Positions 14,821 to 22,539 of a stretch of DNA of 23,522 bases are shown piece after piece; position 1 is the first letter of the stretch, and each line of letters starts with the position of its first letter. Below the pieces are notes generated by a model. The model worked only from the letters and a program-made list of their open reading frames with translations, was not told the DNA's origin and did no database searches. The position numbers and the translations under genes were made by a program. The stretch covers positions 1-23,522 of IMG/VR virus record IMGVR_UViG_3300021512_000010. One strand, given 5' to 3'. This stretch comes from a virus.

Positions 14821-15519
14821 TTATTCTCCCACTCTTAATCTATCATTCAACATCTCTATAAAGGTTTTTTGGAAGTTCTTACCAATATCACCTTCTATAG
14901 CTAGCTTATCATACAGTGGACGTGGCTTAGAATTTAAAACAGTTGAACGTTTAACATACATACCCAAAGCAGCTAAATACCTTCTACTTCTCTCTGGGTC
15001 AAGCAAGTTAAAACTTCCACCAGTTTGGAACTGCCTCATCTTCTTTTTAACTTTATCTTGTTGAGTTTCCATTACACCAACTACCATACTATCAGCTTTG
15101 ATGTTGTAGCGAGTGCTCTTTACAAGCCTTCCACCAACAGGATAAATCTTAGGTGGTTTAATCATGCCTGTGCGTGAATAACCTTTCTTTCGCTTATTAC
15201 CTTTTTTTGTAAAAGCTTTCTTAGGTCGATTGGCAGCAATTAAACCTGCCATTGACACAGCACCAAATTTTCCAAACCAATTAGGATAATCACGATGTTT
15301 AGCCCAACCATATTTATTATCTTCATATATTGATATGATTTCTTTTCTAGTTCGAGCTGCTGTAACACGTAAGGCTGCTTTTCTCATCTTTTGAATATAT
15401 GAAGTAGTTGCTAAGCCAAACTTAACAGTATCACTTGGATTAGTAGAAACAGCTTGAGCTATTAATTTCTCAATAGTTGTTGCTTGTTCTAATTCATGTT
15501 CAACATCAAGAGTAATCAT
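14821..15519 (-). CDS. Tail completion/head-tail joining protein (gpZ/HK97 gp10-like position)
   Basis: 232 residues, ATG start; a GAGG sequence lies about 10 bases upstream. The protein is basic. The N-terminal half is helical with RKAALRVTAARTRKEIISIY and WAKHRDYPNWFGKFGAVSMA. A lysine/glycine-rich basic stretch (KKAFTKKGNKRKKGYSRTG) follows. The C-terminal part carries DPERSRRYLAALGMYVK and SKPRPLYDKLAIEG, the R-P plus terminal helix arrangement seen in minor tail Z, HK97 gp10 and Mu gpG-type proteins. In those phages it helps finish tail ends for joining to heads. Family call tentative. Confidence 0.65.
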   Translation of the reverse strand: MITLDVEHELEQATTIEKLIAQAVSTNPSDTVKFGLATTSYIQKMRKAALRVTAARTRKEIISIYEDNKYGWAKHRDYPNWFGKFGAVSMAGLIAANRPKKAFTKKGNKRKKGYSRTGMIKPPKIYPVGGRLVKSTRYNIKADSMVVGVMETQQDKVKKKMRQFQTGGSFNLLDPERSRRYLAALGMYVKRSTVLNSKPRPLYDKLAIEGDIGKNFQKTFIEMLNDRLRVGE

Positions 15520-15526
15520 TATCGCT

Positions 15527-15871
15527 TTACCTCATTCCTTGCGGTGATATTCTCATATCAGATACAGCAGATACATTAACAAAATCATCATCTATACCAA
15601 ACAATTGCTGAATAACATAAATAGTGCCAGCAGTATCTACAAGCTTACCGTGAATTTCAATATTATTGATATCACTTCGAGCTATAGATAAAGTAGAACC
15701 TAAACCTGAATAATCATCATACTCTTGAATAAACGTTTGTTGAGCTGGAACAACTCTTACATCGTTAGTAACAACACCAGCAGGAGATGTGTAAACCATT
15801 AGCACAGAAAATTCATCATTGTTTACAAATACATTTGTATCAAGTGCCATTTGCTGTTTAAATGTTACCAT
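15527..15871 (-). CDS. Head-tail joining/stopper-like protein (lambda FII-like position)
   Basis: 114 residues, ATG start with GGGGG 6 bases upstream; overlaps the end of the previous gene by 14 bases, suggesting translational coupling. Pattern: a short helix with MALDTNVFVNNDEFSVLMVY, then strands for a small beta barrel (VVTNDVRVVPAQQTFIQEYD, LSIARSDINNIEIHG, TIYVIQQLFGIDDDFVNVSA). Lambda FII and SPP1 gp16-type stoppers share this order of an N-terminal segment followed by a barrel. Would close the head portal and dock the tail. Role inferred from architecture and position. Confidence 0.65.
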   Translation of the reverse strand: MVTFKQQMALDTNVFVNNDEFSVLMVYTSPAGVVTNDVRVVPAQQTFIQEYDDYSGLGSTLSIARSDINNIEIHGKLVDTAGTIYVIQQLFGIDDDFVNVSAVSDMRISPQGMR

Positions 15872-16082
15872 CTGTATCCCCCTGTAATTTATTCTTTGCT
15901 TGAATCTTAAAAGCTTTCTCTATTGCTATATCAATACATTCAGCTACTTCATTTGCAGTATCATAAGGTGGCAATGCTAAGTATGTTAAACTAAAGTTAT
16001 CATCATACTTGTGTAACAATGATAATCTGCTATCAAAAGAAGCGTTAGCTTTCTTATCAAGCAAAAAATCATTGTTACTCAT
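15858..16082 (-). CDS. Small head-tail adaptor-like protein, unassigned
   Basis: 74 residues, ATG start with only a weak SD (AGGG about 11 bases upstream, beside the previous stop), so it may rely on coupling. Sequence is mixed helix, beginning MSNNDFLLDKKANASFDSR, with EVAECIDIAIEKAFKIQAKN near the end. The place between decoration-like protein and stopper is where head-completion or adaptor proteins occur. No family recognised. Confidence 0.6.
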   Translation of the reverse strand: MSNNDFLLDKKANASFDSRLSLLHKYDDNFSLTYLALPPYDTANEVAECIDIAIEKAFKIQAKNKLQGDTDGNI

Positions 16083-16087
16083 TGAAA

Positions 16088-16423
16088 TTAAAGCCCTAGT
16101 GTTACATCAACAGTAGTAGCAGCAGTTCCAGCAGCCTTAGCAGCTCTTCCTACTATTATAGCGTCAAGTGTGCTTCCAGCAGAAGCCATTTCAACACCAG
16201 AATCATATACAAGCACTGCACCCTGAGTGATATCATCACCAGCAGTTTTTTTAGTAAGGTTGAATTTACCTTTAATAACGAGTATGCCAGTTGCACCATC
16301 AATGATATCAACTACAGCAACACCAACCATTTTACCAATAACTACAAGTGCACCACCAGAGATTGTGCTTCCTGTTCCATTTGTGTACTCAATAGTAGCA
16401 CCAGAATCTATTTGATTAATCAT
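16088..16423 (-). CDS. Capsid decoration-like protein (DUF2190-type)
   Basis: 111 residues, ATG start with TAGGAG 7 bases upstream. The sequence is almost all short strands and turns with the repeating hydrophobic-glycine pattern of DUF2190 proteins: IEYTNGTGSTISGGALVVIG, MVGVAVVDIIDGATGILVIK, DDITQGAVLVYDSGVEM, then AIIVGRAAKAAGTAATTVDV. In head modules, this family is found right beside the major capsid gene, and members are reported or proposed to decorate capsids. Its location downstream of the capsid gene, after a stable hairpin, fits. Good match to family pattern, but not verified by search. Confidence 0.75.
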   Translation of the reverse strand: MINQIDSGATIEYTNGTGSTISGGALVVIGKMVGVAVVDIIDGATGILVIKGKFNLTKKTAGDDITQGAVLVYDSGVEMASAGSTLDAIIVGRAAKAAGTAATTVDVTLGL

Positions 16424-16452
16424 TTGTTTTCTCCTATCTAGAATTTTGTAAT

Positions 16453-16468
16453 GGGGAATTGCTTCCCC
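16453..16468 (-). other. GC-rich hairpin with GCAA tetraloop 3' of the capsid gene
   Basis: On the coding strand GGGGAA-GCAA-TTCCCC, 17 bases after the capsid stop. Six perfect base pairs and a GNRA tetraloop, no U-tract after it. Likely stabilises the 3' end of the capsid mRNA or marks a processing site rather than ending transcription. Confidence 0.6.
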
Positions 16469-16485
16469 TTAGTAATTGTTATTAA

Positions 16486-18519
16486 TTATACACCAGCGTT
16501 TTTGAATAAGCCTTGGAAGCCTATTGCACTAGCACCGATATCAAAATATGCAACAAATGATTGCCCAAGAATATCACCTTCGTTAGCAGTTTGATAAATT
16601 GTTGGTGTTTCTTTACCATCAAGGAAAGCTACTTCAACAGTATCATTAGCCATTGGAGATGCAGCCATATACCAATCTTTTCCAAGATGTGGTGTAGCAA
16701 TAGCAACTAGGTCACTAAATGCGTTAGATGCACCGTTAGCATTTGATGTAAGAGTAGTATCTTGCATAGAAGTTGTAAGGATATGAGCTCCAACTCTGTT
16801 TTTAGGACCAACAAGCAAGTAACGAGGTATAATACCAAGTTTCATTCCATCAGTTCCAACAGTTTGAGCCATCATTGCTTGATAACCTTTATCTACAGAT
16901 GAACCAGTTACAACAGCAGCAACACTAGCTAGGTTTCCACCACGATTAGTTGCAGATGTTTGGAATAAAGCTCCACCATCACTCATATTGCCATTAGCAG
17001 TAAGGATACCATAAGCAACAGCATCAATCATGTTACCAGCTCTAGCTCCGAATTTTGCAAACAAGCGATTGAAAAGATTCAAATCATCAGCAAGCAAAGC
17101 TCTTCGTGTGATAACAAGTTTACGTGCAAGAGTAGAAAGTTGAATTGCTTCACCTCTGTCCCCGATAACACCTTGCTTGATTTCTTCACCTTCATCTACT
17201 TCAAGAAGTAAAGGAGCATCATCAAGATTAACACGTTTAGCAGATTCTAGGTTGTTTAAACTACCTTTGTTTGCCCATAATTTCCAAGATTGCTGTGCAG
17301 ATGCAAAGCCTTTAGATATAGCCATATTAGCTGAACTGTCAAGGATGTGTGAGAAATCAGATGTTCCCATCATTCCACCACGTAAAGCGATTGTGAATAC
17401 TTCAGTATCAGACATGCCATAAACATTAGCAACACCACTTCTTCTTACACATTCTCTAGCGATGCTTTTAAAAGATGCGTTAGCCATACCATTGGTAGGA
17501 GCTTCAGTTGAGATACCTGCTCTATATAGCAAGCCTTCAGTAGCAGCACTTCTGAACTTCTCAGTATCAGTTGCACCTATTTCTACATTTACATTTGCAC
17601 CAGCAACAGGTTTAGCTTGTCTCTCAGCGATTTTTTCCAAAACTGCTGTTTGTGTTTCTTCGATAGTAGCATCTTTCTCAATGAAATCAGCAACCATATC
17701 ACTCAAATTGTGTTTTGTGCATAATGCAGTAATTGCACTCGCACGAGTTTTCTCAGCTTGAATAGCTGCTTTTTCTACAGCTTTAGTATCAATTACTAAT
17801 TCTGGCTGTGAATCTTTTTTAATTGTAAGCATAACATTCTCCTTAATATTGTTGTTATTATCAACAGCTGTTTGGCTGATATTTCCCTTTTCAGTTACTT
17901 CACTTTCTATACTACCATCAATATCTTCTTCTGTGGCTTTTGCTGTTGAGTTTACAGTGTCAGTAGTGGCTTCTCTTACTTTTGCGTCCGCATCAGCACC
18001 AACAGCAACTACACTATATTCATGCAAGTCCCATTGTGTGGTTAATTGCATTGGACCTTTGTAAGTTTTGCCTTCATATTCAAATTCTTTACCCTTCTCA
18101 ATCCAAGTTCCTGTAGCTGTGTAACCAACTGAACCAGAATCCAAATGCCCATCTTTAACCTTCTCAAAGGTTTCCTGTGATAAAGCATCTTTAGCAAAAT
18201 ACAATCTACCAGCAACTTGTCCTTCTTCAACCTTAATTTCCCTAACTGAGCCTAGAGTGTTTTTTACACTACCTCTGTTATGTGAATCTTGAAGTGGCAC
18301 TTGGTTGTTTTTTGGAATAACAACACCTTTTGCTACTAGCACTTCATCAATAATATCCCATCGCTCCCAACTCCATACTTGAGCAGGAGCTTCAGTAGTT
18401 AAAACAAATTCAACACTTCTATCGCTTTCACGTAATGTTGATGGTTTATAACTAACATCAGCTCTAACTGTTATTCCCTGTGGGATACCCGCTGGGGCTT
18501 GGCGTTTCACTATCGTCAT
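16486..18519 (-). CDS. Prohead protease - scaffold - major capsid protein fusion
   Basis: 677 residues from the ATG at 18519-18517 (AAGGAGG 9 bases upstream; an in-frame GTG 6 bases earlier has only 3 bases of spacing). Residues about 15-185 are an HK97-type (U35) prohead protease: PLQDSHNRGS with His80, GHLDSGSVGY with Ser130, and DLHEYSVVAVGAD with Glu167. Residues 185-229 are an acidic, Asn-rich linker. Residues 230-305 are helical and resemble a scaffold or delta domain (EKTRASAITALCTKHNLSDM). Residues 305-677 match Mu gpT-type capsid proteins (WKLWANKGSLNN, VDEGEEIKQGVIGDRGEAIQ, ARKLVITRRALLADDLNLF, and FDIGASAIGFQGLFKN near the end). An SD plus ATG at residue 230 may yield a separate scaffold-capsid product. 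Fused protease-capsid genes are known; a built-in second start would set the subunit ratio. Confidence 0.88.
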   Translation of the reverse strand: MTIVKRQAPAGIPQGITVRADVSYKPSTLRESDRSVEFVLTTEAPAQVWSWERWDIIDEVLVAKGVVIPKNNQVPLQDSHNRGSVKNTLGSVREIKVEEGQVAGRLYFAKDALSQETFEKVKDGHLDSGSVGYTATGTWIEKGKEFEYEGKTYKGPMQLTTQWDLHEYSVVAVGADADAKVREATTDTVNSTAKATEEDIDGSIESEVTEKGNISQTAVDNNNNIKENVMLTIKKDSQPELVIDTKAVEKAAIQAEKTRASAITALCTKHNLSDMVADFIEKDATIEETQTAVLEKIAERQAKPVAGANVNVEIGATDTEKFRSAATEGLLYRAGISTEAPTNGMANASFKSIARECVRRSGVANVYGMSDTEVFTIALRGGMMGTSDFSHILDSSANMAISKGFASAQQSWKLWANKGSLNNLESAKRVNLDDAPLLLEVDEGEEIKQGVIGDRGEAIQLSTLARKLVITRRALLADDLNLFNRLFAKFGARAGNMIDAVAYGILTANGNMSDGGALFQTSATNRGGNLASVAAVVTGSSVDKGYQAMMAQTVGTDGMKLGIIPRYLLVGPKNRVGAHILTTSMQDTTLTSNANGASNAFSDLVAIATPHLGKDWYMAASPMANDTVEVAFLDGKETPTIYQTANEGDILGQSFVAYFDIGASAIGFQGLFKNAGV
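17830..17844 (-). promoter_or_regulatory. Internal ribosome binding site and ATG for a separate scaffold-capsid product
   Basis: Inside the fusion ORF, AAGGAG (17844-17839) is followed after 6 bases by ATG (17832-17830), in frame with the capsid, precisely where the low-complexity linker ends. SD strength and spacing equal those of stand-alone genes here. Starting here gives 448 residues (scaffold domain plus capsid). Comparable nested starts are known, for example lambda Nu3 inside gene C. Confidence 0.7.
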
Positions 18520-20089
18520 TATCACTTTCCTCCTTATCTAATTCGACTTCATTTGTACCAGTATTCATATATTCAAAAATACCAGCTTCTTTCATTAAAC
18601 CAATTTCATATTTACGTGTAGCAACAATTTCTTCAATATCTTTGCCTGACGCTTCACATATATCAGTAAGAGTAGATGTGCCCATATCAACTTCCTGAGC
18701 ACCTGCTCGGGCATCTTTAAGTGGGTCAACCCAATCAACCTTAGCTCTTGAAAATGATACTTTTAAATATTTAAATGGATTAGCTTCATAATTTGGTAGA
18801 ACGAGACGTGATGGTTGCCCAAAATCCATCTCAAATTCGATAAACCAACGATATAATTTTGAATAGAATTGCTCCTCGAATATTCCAAAAATATATCTTA
18901 TCATTGCTTTTTCAAACAATAACATCTGACGAGTAGAGCTAAAGTTTGATTGTGAACCATCATTGCTGACAGACTCATAACTTACACCAGCACCTACTGA
19001 AGCAGCTCTTAATTCAGAGCGTAAAAACGGCTCATATTGTGTGCCAGGATTCTCAGGTTTAACAGTATTTATCTTTTCACCTTTTCTAAGATAATGAACC
19101 CCACCTGGTGTTATATATTGATACTGATTCCCACCTTGGTCGGTTTCAGCTTCTTCATCAAAAAAGCCACCTGGGTCATCTGTTTCAATAAACACACCAT
19201 AACCTAATGCTGTGCGTGCTAACTTCATAGTATCGGCTCTATACATACCGATGTTGTAGAAATTCATCACAGATGATGCCAAACGTGATATACCACCTAC
19301 ATCAGAAGCTCTTTGCCTATCAAATAAATCAATAATATCAGAGGCTGGGATTCTAACCGACTCTGTATCCTTTTCGGATGGGTGTCTCGGTTTCAGCCAG
19401 TATGCAATAACTTTATTGTATATATTTAATTCTTTACCACCTACAATTCTTAAATCTCCAGTATCGGTATCTTTTGATGTATCTAGATGGTCAAGCTCAA
19501 TTGGCTCTATTGCTAATTGCTTAGTTTTAGTGCCTTCGATTGGAATGTAAACCCTTCTAAATAACAAGCCACCATCAATGAAGAAATGACCACCGCCAAG
19601 ACGCTGTAGTTGATAAACACTATCTCCGTTTGCACCAGCAGTAGGTGCCCATTTTTCCCATCTATTTAAAATATCTTGATTTTTCTCAATATCAAAATCA
19701 TATGGATTTTCAGCTCCATTTTTTAATATCTTTGGTCGTGGAAAACTACCTTCACCAATAAGTGATGTAATAAATCTTTGCTTCATTCCAGCAACATGTG
19801 GATTGTTACGTGCCAATTCTCGTGTTGCGTTAGTTGTTTGTCTCCAACCTTGGCTTATCTCTTGAGCACCAGAAGTAGCCTGTGGCTTATAATTACGATA
19901 TGAATTACCCCTATCAGCTGCTGTATACTTACGTAATGCCATGTGTTGATTATAATATCTATTTGCGTATGAAGGGGCTACAACAGCTATTGTTTTTGCA
20001 ATAAATTGTGTAACATAATCATATGCAGTTTTTACGTATGGTTTATTTATGGTTTTTTCAGTTTTAATATAATTATCTTGCTTTTTCAT
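18464..20089 (-). CDS. Portal protein, lambda gpB family
   Basis: 541 residues from the ATG at 20089-20087, chosen because GGAG lies 6 bases upstream; a TTG four codons earlier lacks an SD. The portal forms the dodecameric DNA gate and the docking site for terminase and connectors. Family-like motifs: RGNSYRNYKPQATSGAQEIS then REL..NNPHVAGMKQRFI; HFFIDGGLLFRRVYIP; LAIEPIELDHLDTSKDTDTG; VIAYWLKPRHPSEK; and YESVSNDGSQSNFSSTRQML, ending in a Ser/Pro-rich tail. Length is typical. It overlaps the start of the protease-capsid ORF by 56 bases, implying coupled translation. Confidence 0.92.
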   Translation of the reverse strand: MKKQDNYIKTEKTINKPYVKTAYDYVTQFIAKTIAVVAPSYANRYYNQHMALRKYTAADRGNSYRNYKPQATSGAQEISQGWRQTTNATRELARNNPHVAGMKQRFITSLIGEGSFPRPKILKNGAENPYDFDIEKNQDILNRWEKWAPTAGANGDSVYQLQRLGGGHFFIDGGLLFRRVYIPIEGTKTKQLAIEPIELDHLDTSKDTDTGDLRIVGGKELNIYNKVIAYWLKPRHPSEKDTESVRIPASDIIDLFDRQRASDVGGISRLASSVMNFYNIGMYRADTMKLARTALGYGVFIETDDPGGFFDEEAETDQGGNQYQYITPGGVHYLRKGEKINTVKPENPGTQYEPFLRSELRAASVGAGVSYESVSNDGSQSNFSSTRQMLLFEKAMIRYIFGIFEEQFYSKLYRWFIEFEMDFGQPSRLVLPNYEANPFKYLKVSFSRAKVDWVDPLKDARAGAQEVDMGTSTLTDICEASGKDIEEIVATRKYEIGLMKEAGIFEYMNTGTNEVELDKEESDNDDSETPSPSGYPTGNNS

Positions 20090-20090
20090 A

Positions 20091-20303
20091 TTATGCTCCA
20101 AAAATAGGTGCTTTAATCAAGCCACCTTTGCCATAACGAGCAAGTGATGCTTCCAATCTACTTATCTCACTCAAAATTGTTTTTAAATCTGCCCTAGCCA
20201 AAGCTCTACCATTAATTGAATAAGATTGTGCTCCTGCCAAAATAGCATCTCTAGCAGCCCTAAAGCTTGTTAAATCTGCTTGTATTTCCGCTTTACTTGC
20301 CAT
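20091..20303 (-). CDS. gpW-like head-tail connector/head completion protein
   Basis: 70 residues, ATG start with AAGGAAG upstream. Opens with a helix (MASKAEIQADLTSFRAARDA), then the family's turn and beta hairpin (YSINGRALARADL), then a second helix with ISRLEASLARYG. That helix-hairpin-helix layout and length match lambda gpW, which completes the head by attaching under the portal. Between terminase and portal genes, as in lambda. Its 3' end supplies the SD of the portal gene. Confidence 0.8.
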   Translation of the reverse strand: MASKAEIQADLTSFRAARDAILAGAQSYSINGRALARADLKTILSEISRLEASLARYGKGGLIKAPIFGA

Positions 20304-20306
20304 TCT

Positions 20307-20660
20307 TTACTTCCTTTTTAGCTTTAACAGCCTTCTTTTTTGCTTTTCTGGCTTTGCTTTTGCCTTTTTAGTTGCTTCATTCTCAGTATGCTTCATTTTT
20401 TTCTTTTTGTCTGCTTTTGCTGTTGAATTTACAGCTGACACCTTAACCATGGTTTTATCTTCACCACGAGCTCTGAATGTATGCCCACATTGCTCACACG
20501 AACAATACCTTATCTCACCCATCGTGCTACTCACTAACACCTTAGATGGCAATATACCTGTAAATTCACACACAGGACATATTGTGTCACCTTCTTCATA
20601 TTTTACAACTCTATTTTGATTCCTAATAAAATCTTTTATTAATTCAAGTTTCCAAATCAT
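20307..20660 (-). CDS. Small zinc-ribbon protein with lysine-rich tail, function unknown
   Basis: 117 residues, ATG start with AAGGAG 9 bases upstream. Cys28-x2-Cys31 (ICPVCEFTG) and Cys55-x2-Cys58 (CSCEQCGHTFRARGE) form a probable zinc ribbon, with one further cysteine at 53. Residues 82-117 are a lysine/arginine-rich tail (KADKKKKMKH, KPEKQKRRLLKLKRK) that is likely disordered and nucleic-acid binding. It sits between the large terminase subunit and gpW. Mu Com, a zinc-finger translational regulator, is a loose analogy in size only; I do not claim homology. Could help DNA packaging, connect terminase to DNA or regulate late mRNA. Unassigned. Confidence 0.7.
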   Translation of the reverse strand: MIWKLELIKDFIRNQNRVVKYEEGDTICPVCEFTGILPSKVLVSSTMGEIRYCSCEQCGHTFRARGEDKTMVKVSAVNSTAKADKKKKMKHTENEATKKAKAKPEKQKRRLLKLKRK

Positions 20661-20673
20661 TCTATATCTCTCC

Positions 20674-22527
20674 TTAATGCTCTTTTATGCCAGAAGTATA
20701 CGGATTATCTCTATAAATAGGTAATCTACGCTTCTTTACTGGCTTTGTTTTAATTGGTGCATCTGATGCATCTACAGTGGTTTCTTCCTGCACTTTTGCT
20801 ATGCCTCTTCCAATTGGAAGGAAACGGAAAGACAACATATCAGCCACCACAAAACACAAGACTTCACAATCCCATGATTCATTCTTCTTATGCTTAGGGC
20901 ACTGCCATACACCTTTCTTATCACGTACTTCGGCACACATATGCTTTAAATAATCTGCATCTACATTTGAATGTAATCGAAATGCACCTGCTTCATCTAT
21001 ATCTAATGATAATTTTCCAGCTAACATATCTTTATGAAAAGTTGTATTAACCTTTACAAGTTTTAAACCACCTGGCATAGGATTGCCATTAGGATATTTA
21101 TCTAATTTACTAAGCTCAAAGCTTCGAGTCATTGTACGCATACCCTTAGATGGACGTAAACGTAAACTTCTATTCCTTCTGCAAAATTCATACACTTCGG
21201 CTGTGCGATGACCACCACTATCTATTAAACCACCTGTAATCTTAAAAATCTTATCACCATCAACACTTGGAAATTCTGATTGCATAATATTTTTTATAGC
21301 TTCAAAATCAGGCAAGACTTTATGCAAAACAAGCCAGCTCTCCATATTCTCAGCTCCCCAAGCTCTAATAGTGCACTCAAAGTAATTATCCTGTGTATCA
21401 ATACCAATGGTAATACCAACAGCTTCATCTGGAACTGTGCCAGCCACTCTATTATCCTGTAATGCCAATAATTGCTCAACATCTCGTGACGCATTCTCTA
21501 ATACATTCCATGGCTCAGCTAATGATGAATTGATAAAGTTATGAAGTTGACCAAAGTCACCTATCTTTGCTCTTGCTTGAGCCTTCAAAAATTTAACTGC
21601 AAGCTCTCCCCATTTTGTTATCGGGGAATAAAATTCTGGTAACTGAAAACTTCGATGCTCAATATCTGGATTTTCTTCTTTGCTTTGCCAAAATCCTTTT
21701 TGCATCATTTTATGTTTATACTTTTCAGTAATCTTTTCACCACAATATGGGCACTCAAAATGTGCTGTTGTTTTTGGCTTATCTTTATCAAACTTAAAAT
21801 GCTTCATCTCAAAATTAAAATAAATACCACAGTGTGGACATGGAACTTGGTATAAGCACATATCACCTTCATTATATAATTGCCATATCCTGCCATCTGG
21901 AATAGTAGGTGTAGAAACATCTACTTTTAAATGATTTTTATAAAACTTAGTTCTTTCATAAGCAAGTGAAACTAAATCTGCCTCTGCTTTATCTTCTCGA
22001 TATTCTTCGTATTTATCTGTTTCATCAAGGATAACCAACTTGCAACTCTCAGCTGATAACTGGTTAGCACTTGCACCACGAATGAATATAACCATATTCT
22101 TTAGCTTCATAGCTGTTTTGGTAAAATCATCCTTATCATTTGTTTTATGCTTCGATAGTGCCTTATTCTCATTAATTACAATTTGTATCTTATTTTCTGA
22201 TAAACTCTTGGCAGCTTGTAAAGAAGGACGCACAAGCAAAATATTACCTGGGTCATTAGCAATACTATAATACATCATTATCAAAGCAGTGGTAGTTTTT
22301 GAAGATTGAGCACTCCAACACATTGTTATATGCCTAGTGCGTGGATTAGATGCAGCTTCTAATACTGCTCTAACATATGGTGTCGAATTTGTTGAGTATC
22401 TTCCTGGAAGTGGTGATACTAAATTTGAAAAATGTAAGTTTGCTTCTGCCCATTTCCAAACATTCAACTTTGCGGGTATTTCCCAAGACGAATGCCATGA
22501 TTTTTTTAACCAATTCAAATCTGCCAT
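20674..22527 (-). CDS. terL: Terminase large subunit, lambda gpA/GpA family
   Basis: 617 residues, ATG start with GGAGG about 6 bases upstream. It is the ATP-driven DNA packaging motor and nuclease. Residues 71-79 (WSAQSSKTT) hold the Walker A region with Ser in place of the usual Gly before Lys. Walker B is LVILDETD (164-171). A zinc-binding pair follows at C230-x2-C233 (CPHC) and C259-x2-C262 (CPYC), typical of GpA terminases. Nuclease domain: IGIDTQ with Asp377 and LIDSGG with Asp436, then a basic stretch after CRRNRSLRLRPSKG. Residues 585 onward are a basic tail (KTKPVKKRRLPIYRDN). It pairs with the small subunit upstream and the portal downstream. Confidence 0.93.
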   Translation of the reverse strand: MADLNWLKKSWHSSWEIPAKLNVWKWAEANLHFSNLVSPLPGRYSTNSTPYVRAVLEAASNPRTRHITMCWSAQSSKTTTALIMMYYSIANDPGNILLVRPSLQAAKSLSENKIQIVINENKALSKHKTNDKDDFTKTAMKLKNMVIFIRGASANQLSAESCKLVILDETDKYEEYREDKAEADLVSLAYERTKFYKNHLKVDVSTPTIPDGRIWQLYNEGDMCLYQVPCPHCGIYFNFEMKHFKFDKDKPKTTAHFECPYCGEKITEKYKHKMMQKGFWQSKEENPDIEHRSFQLPEFYSPITKWGELAVKFLKAQARAKIGDFGQLHNFINSSLAEPWNVLENASRDVEQLLALQDNRVAGTVPDEAVGITIGIDTQDNYFECTIRAWGAENMESWLVLHKVLPDFEAIKNIMQSEFPSVDGDKIFKITGGLIDSGGHRTAEVYEFCRRNRSLRLRPSKGMRTMTRSFELSKLDKYPNGNPMPGGLKLVKVNTTFHKDMLAGKLSLDIDEAGAFRLHSNVDADYLKHMCAEVRDKKGVWQCPKHKKNESWDCEVLCFVVADMLSFRFLPIGRGIAKVQEETTVDASDAPIKTKPVKKRRLPIYRDNPYTSGIKEH

Positions 22528-22539
22528 ATATCCTCCAAT

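Noticed and set aside
13269-16468. Hairpins after the major tail and capsid genes as intrinsic terminators
   Set aside because: Neither is followed by a U-tract on the coding strand, and essential downstream genes depend on the same transcript, so they are listed as stable 3' hairpins instead.
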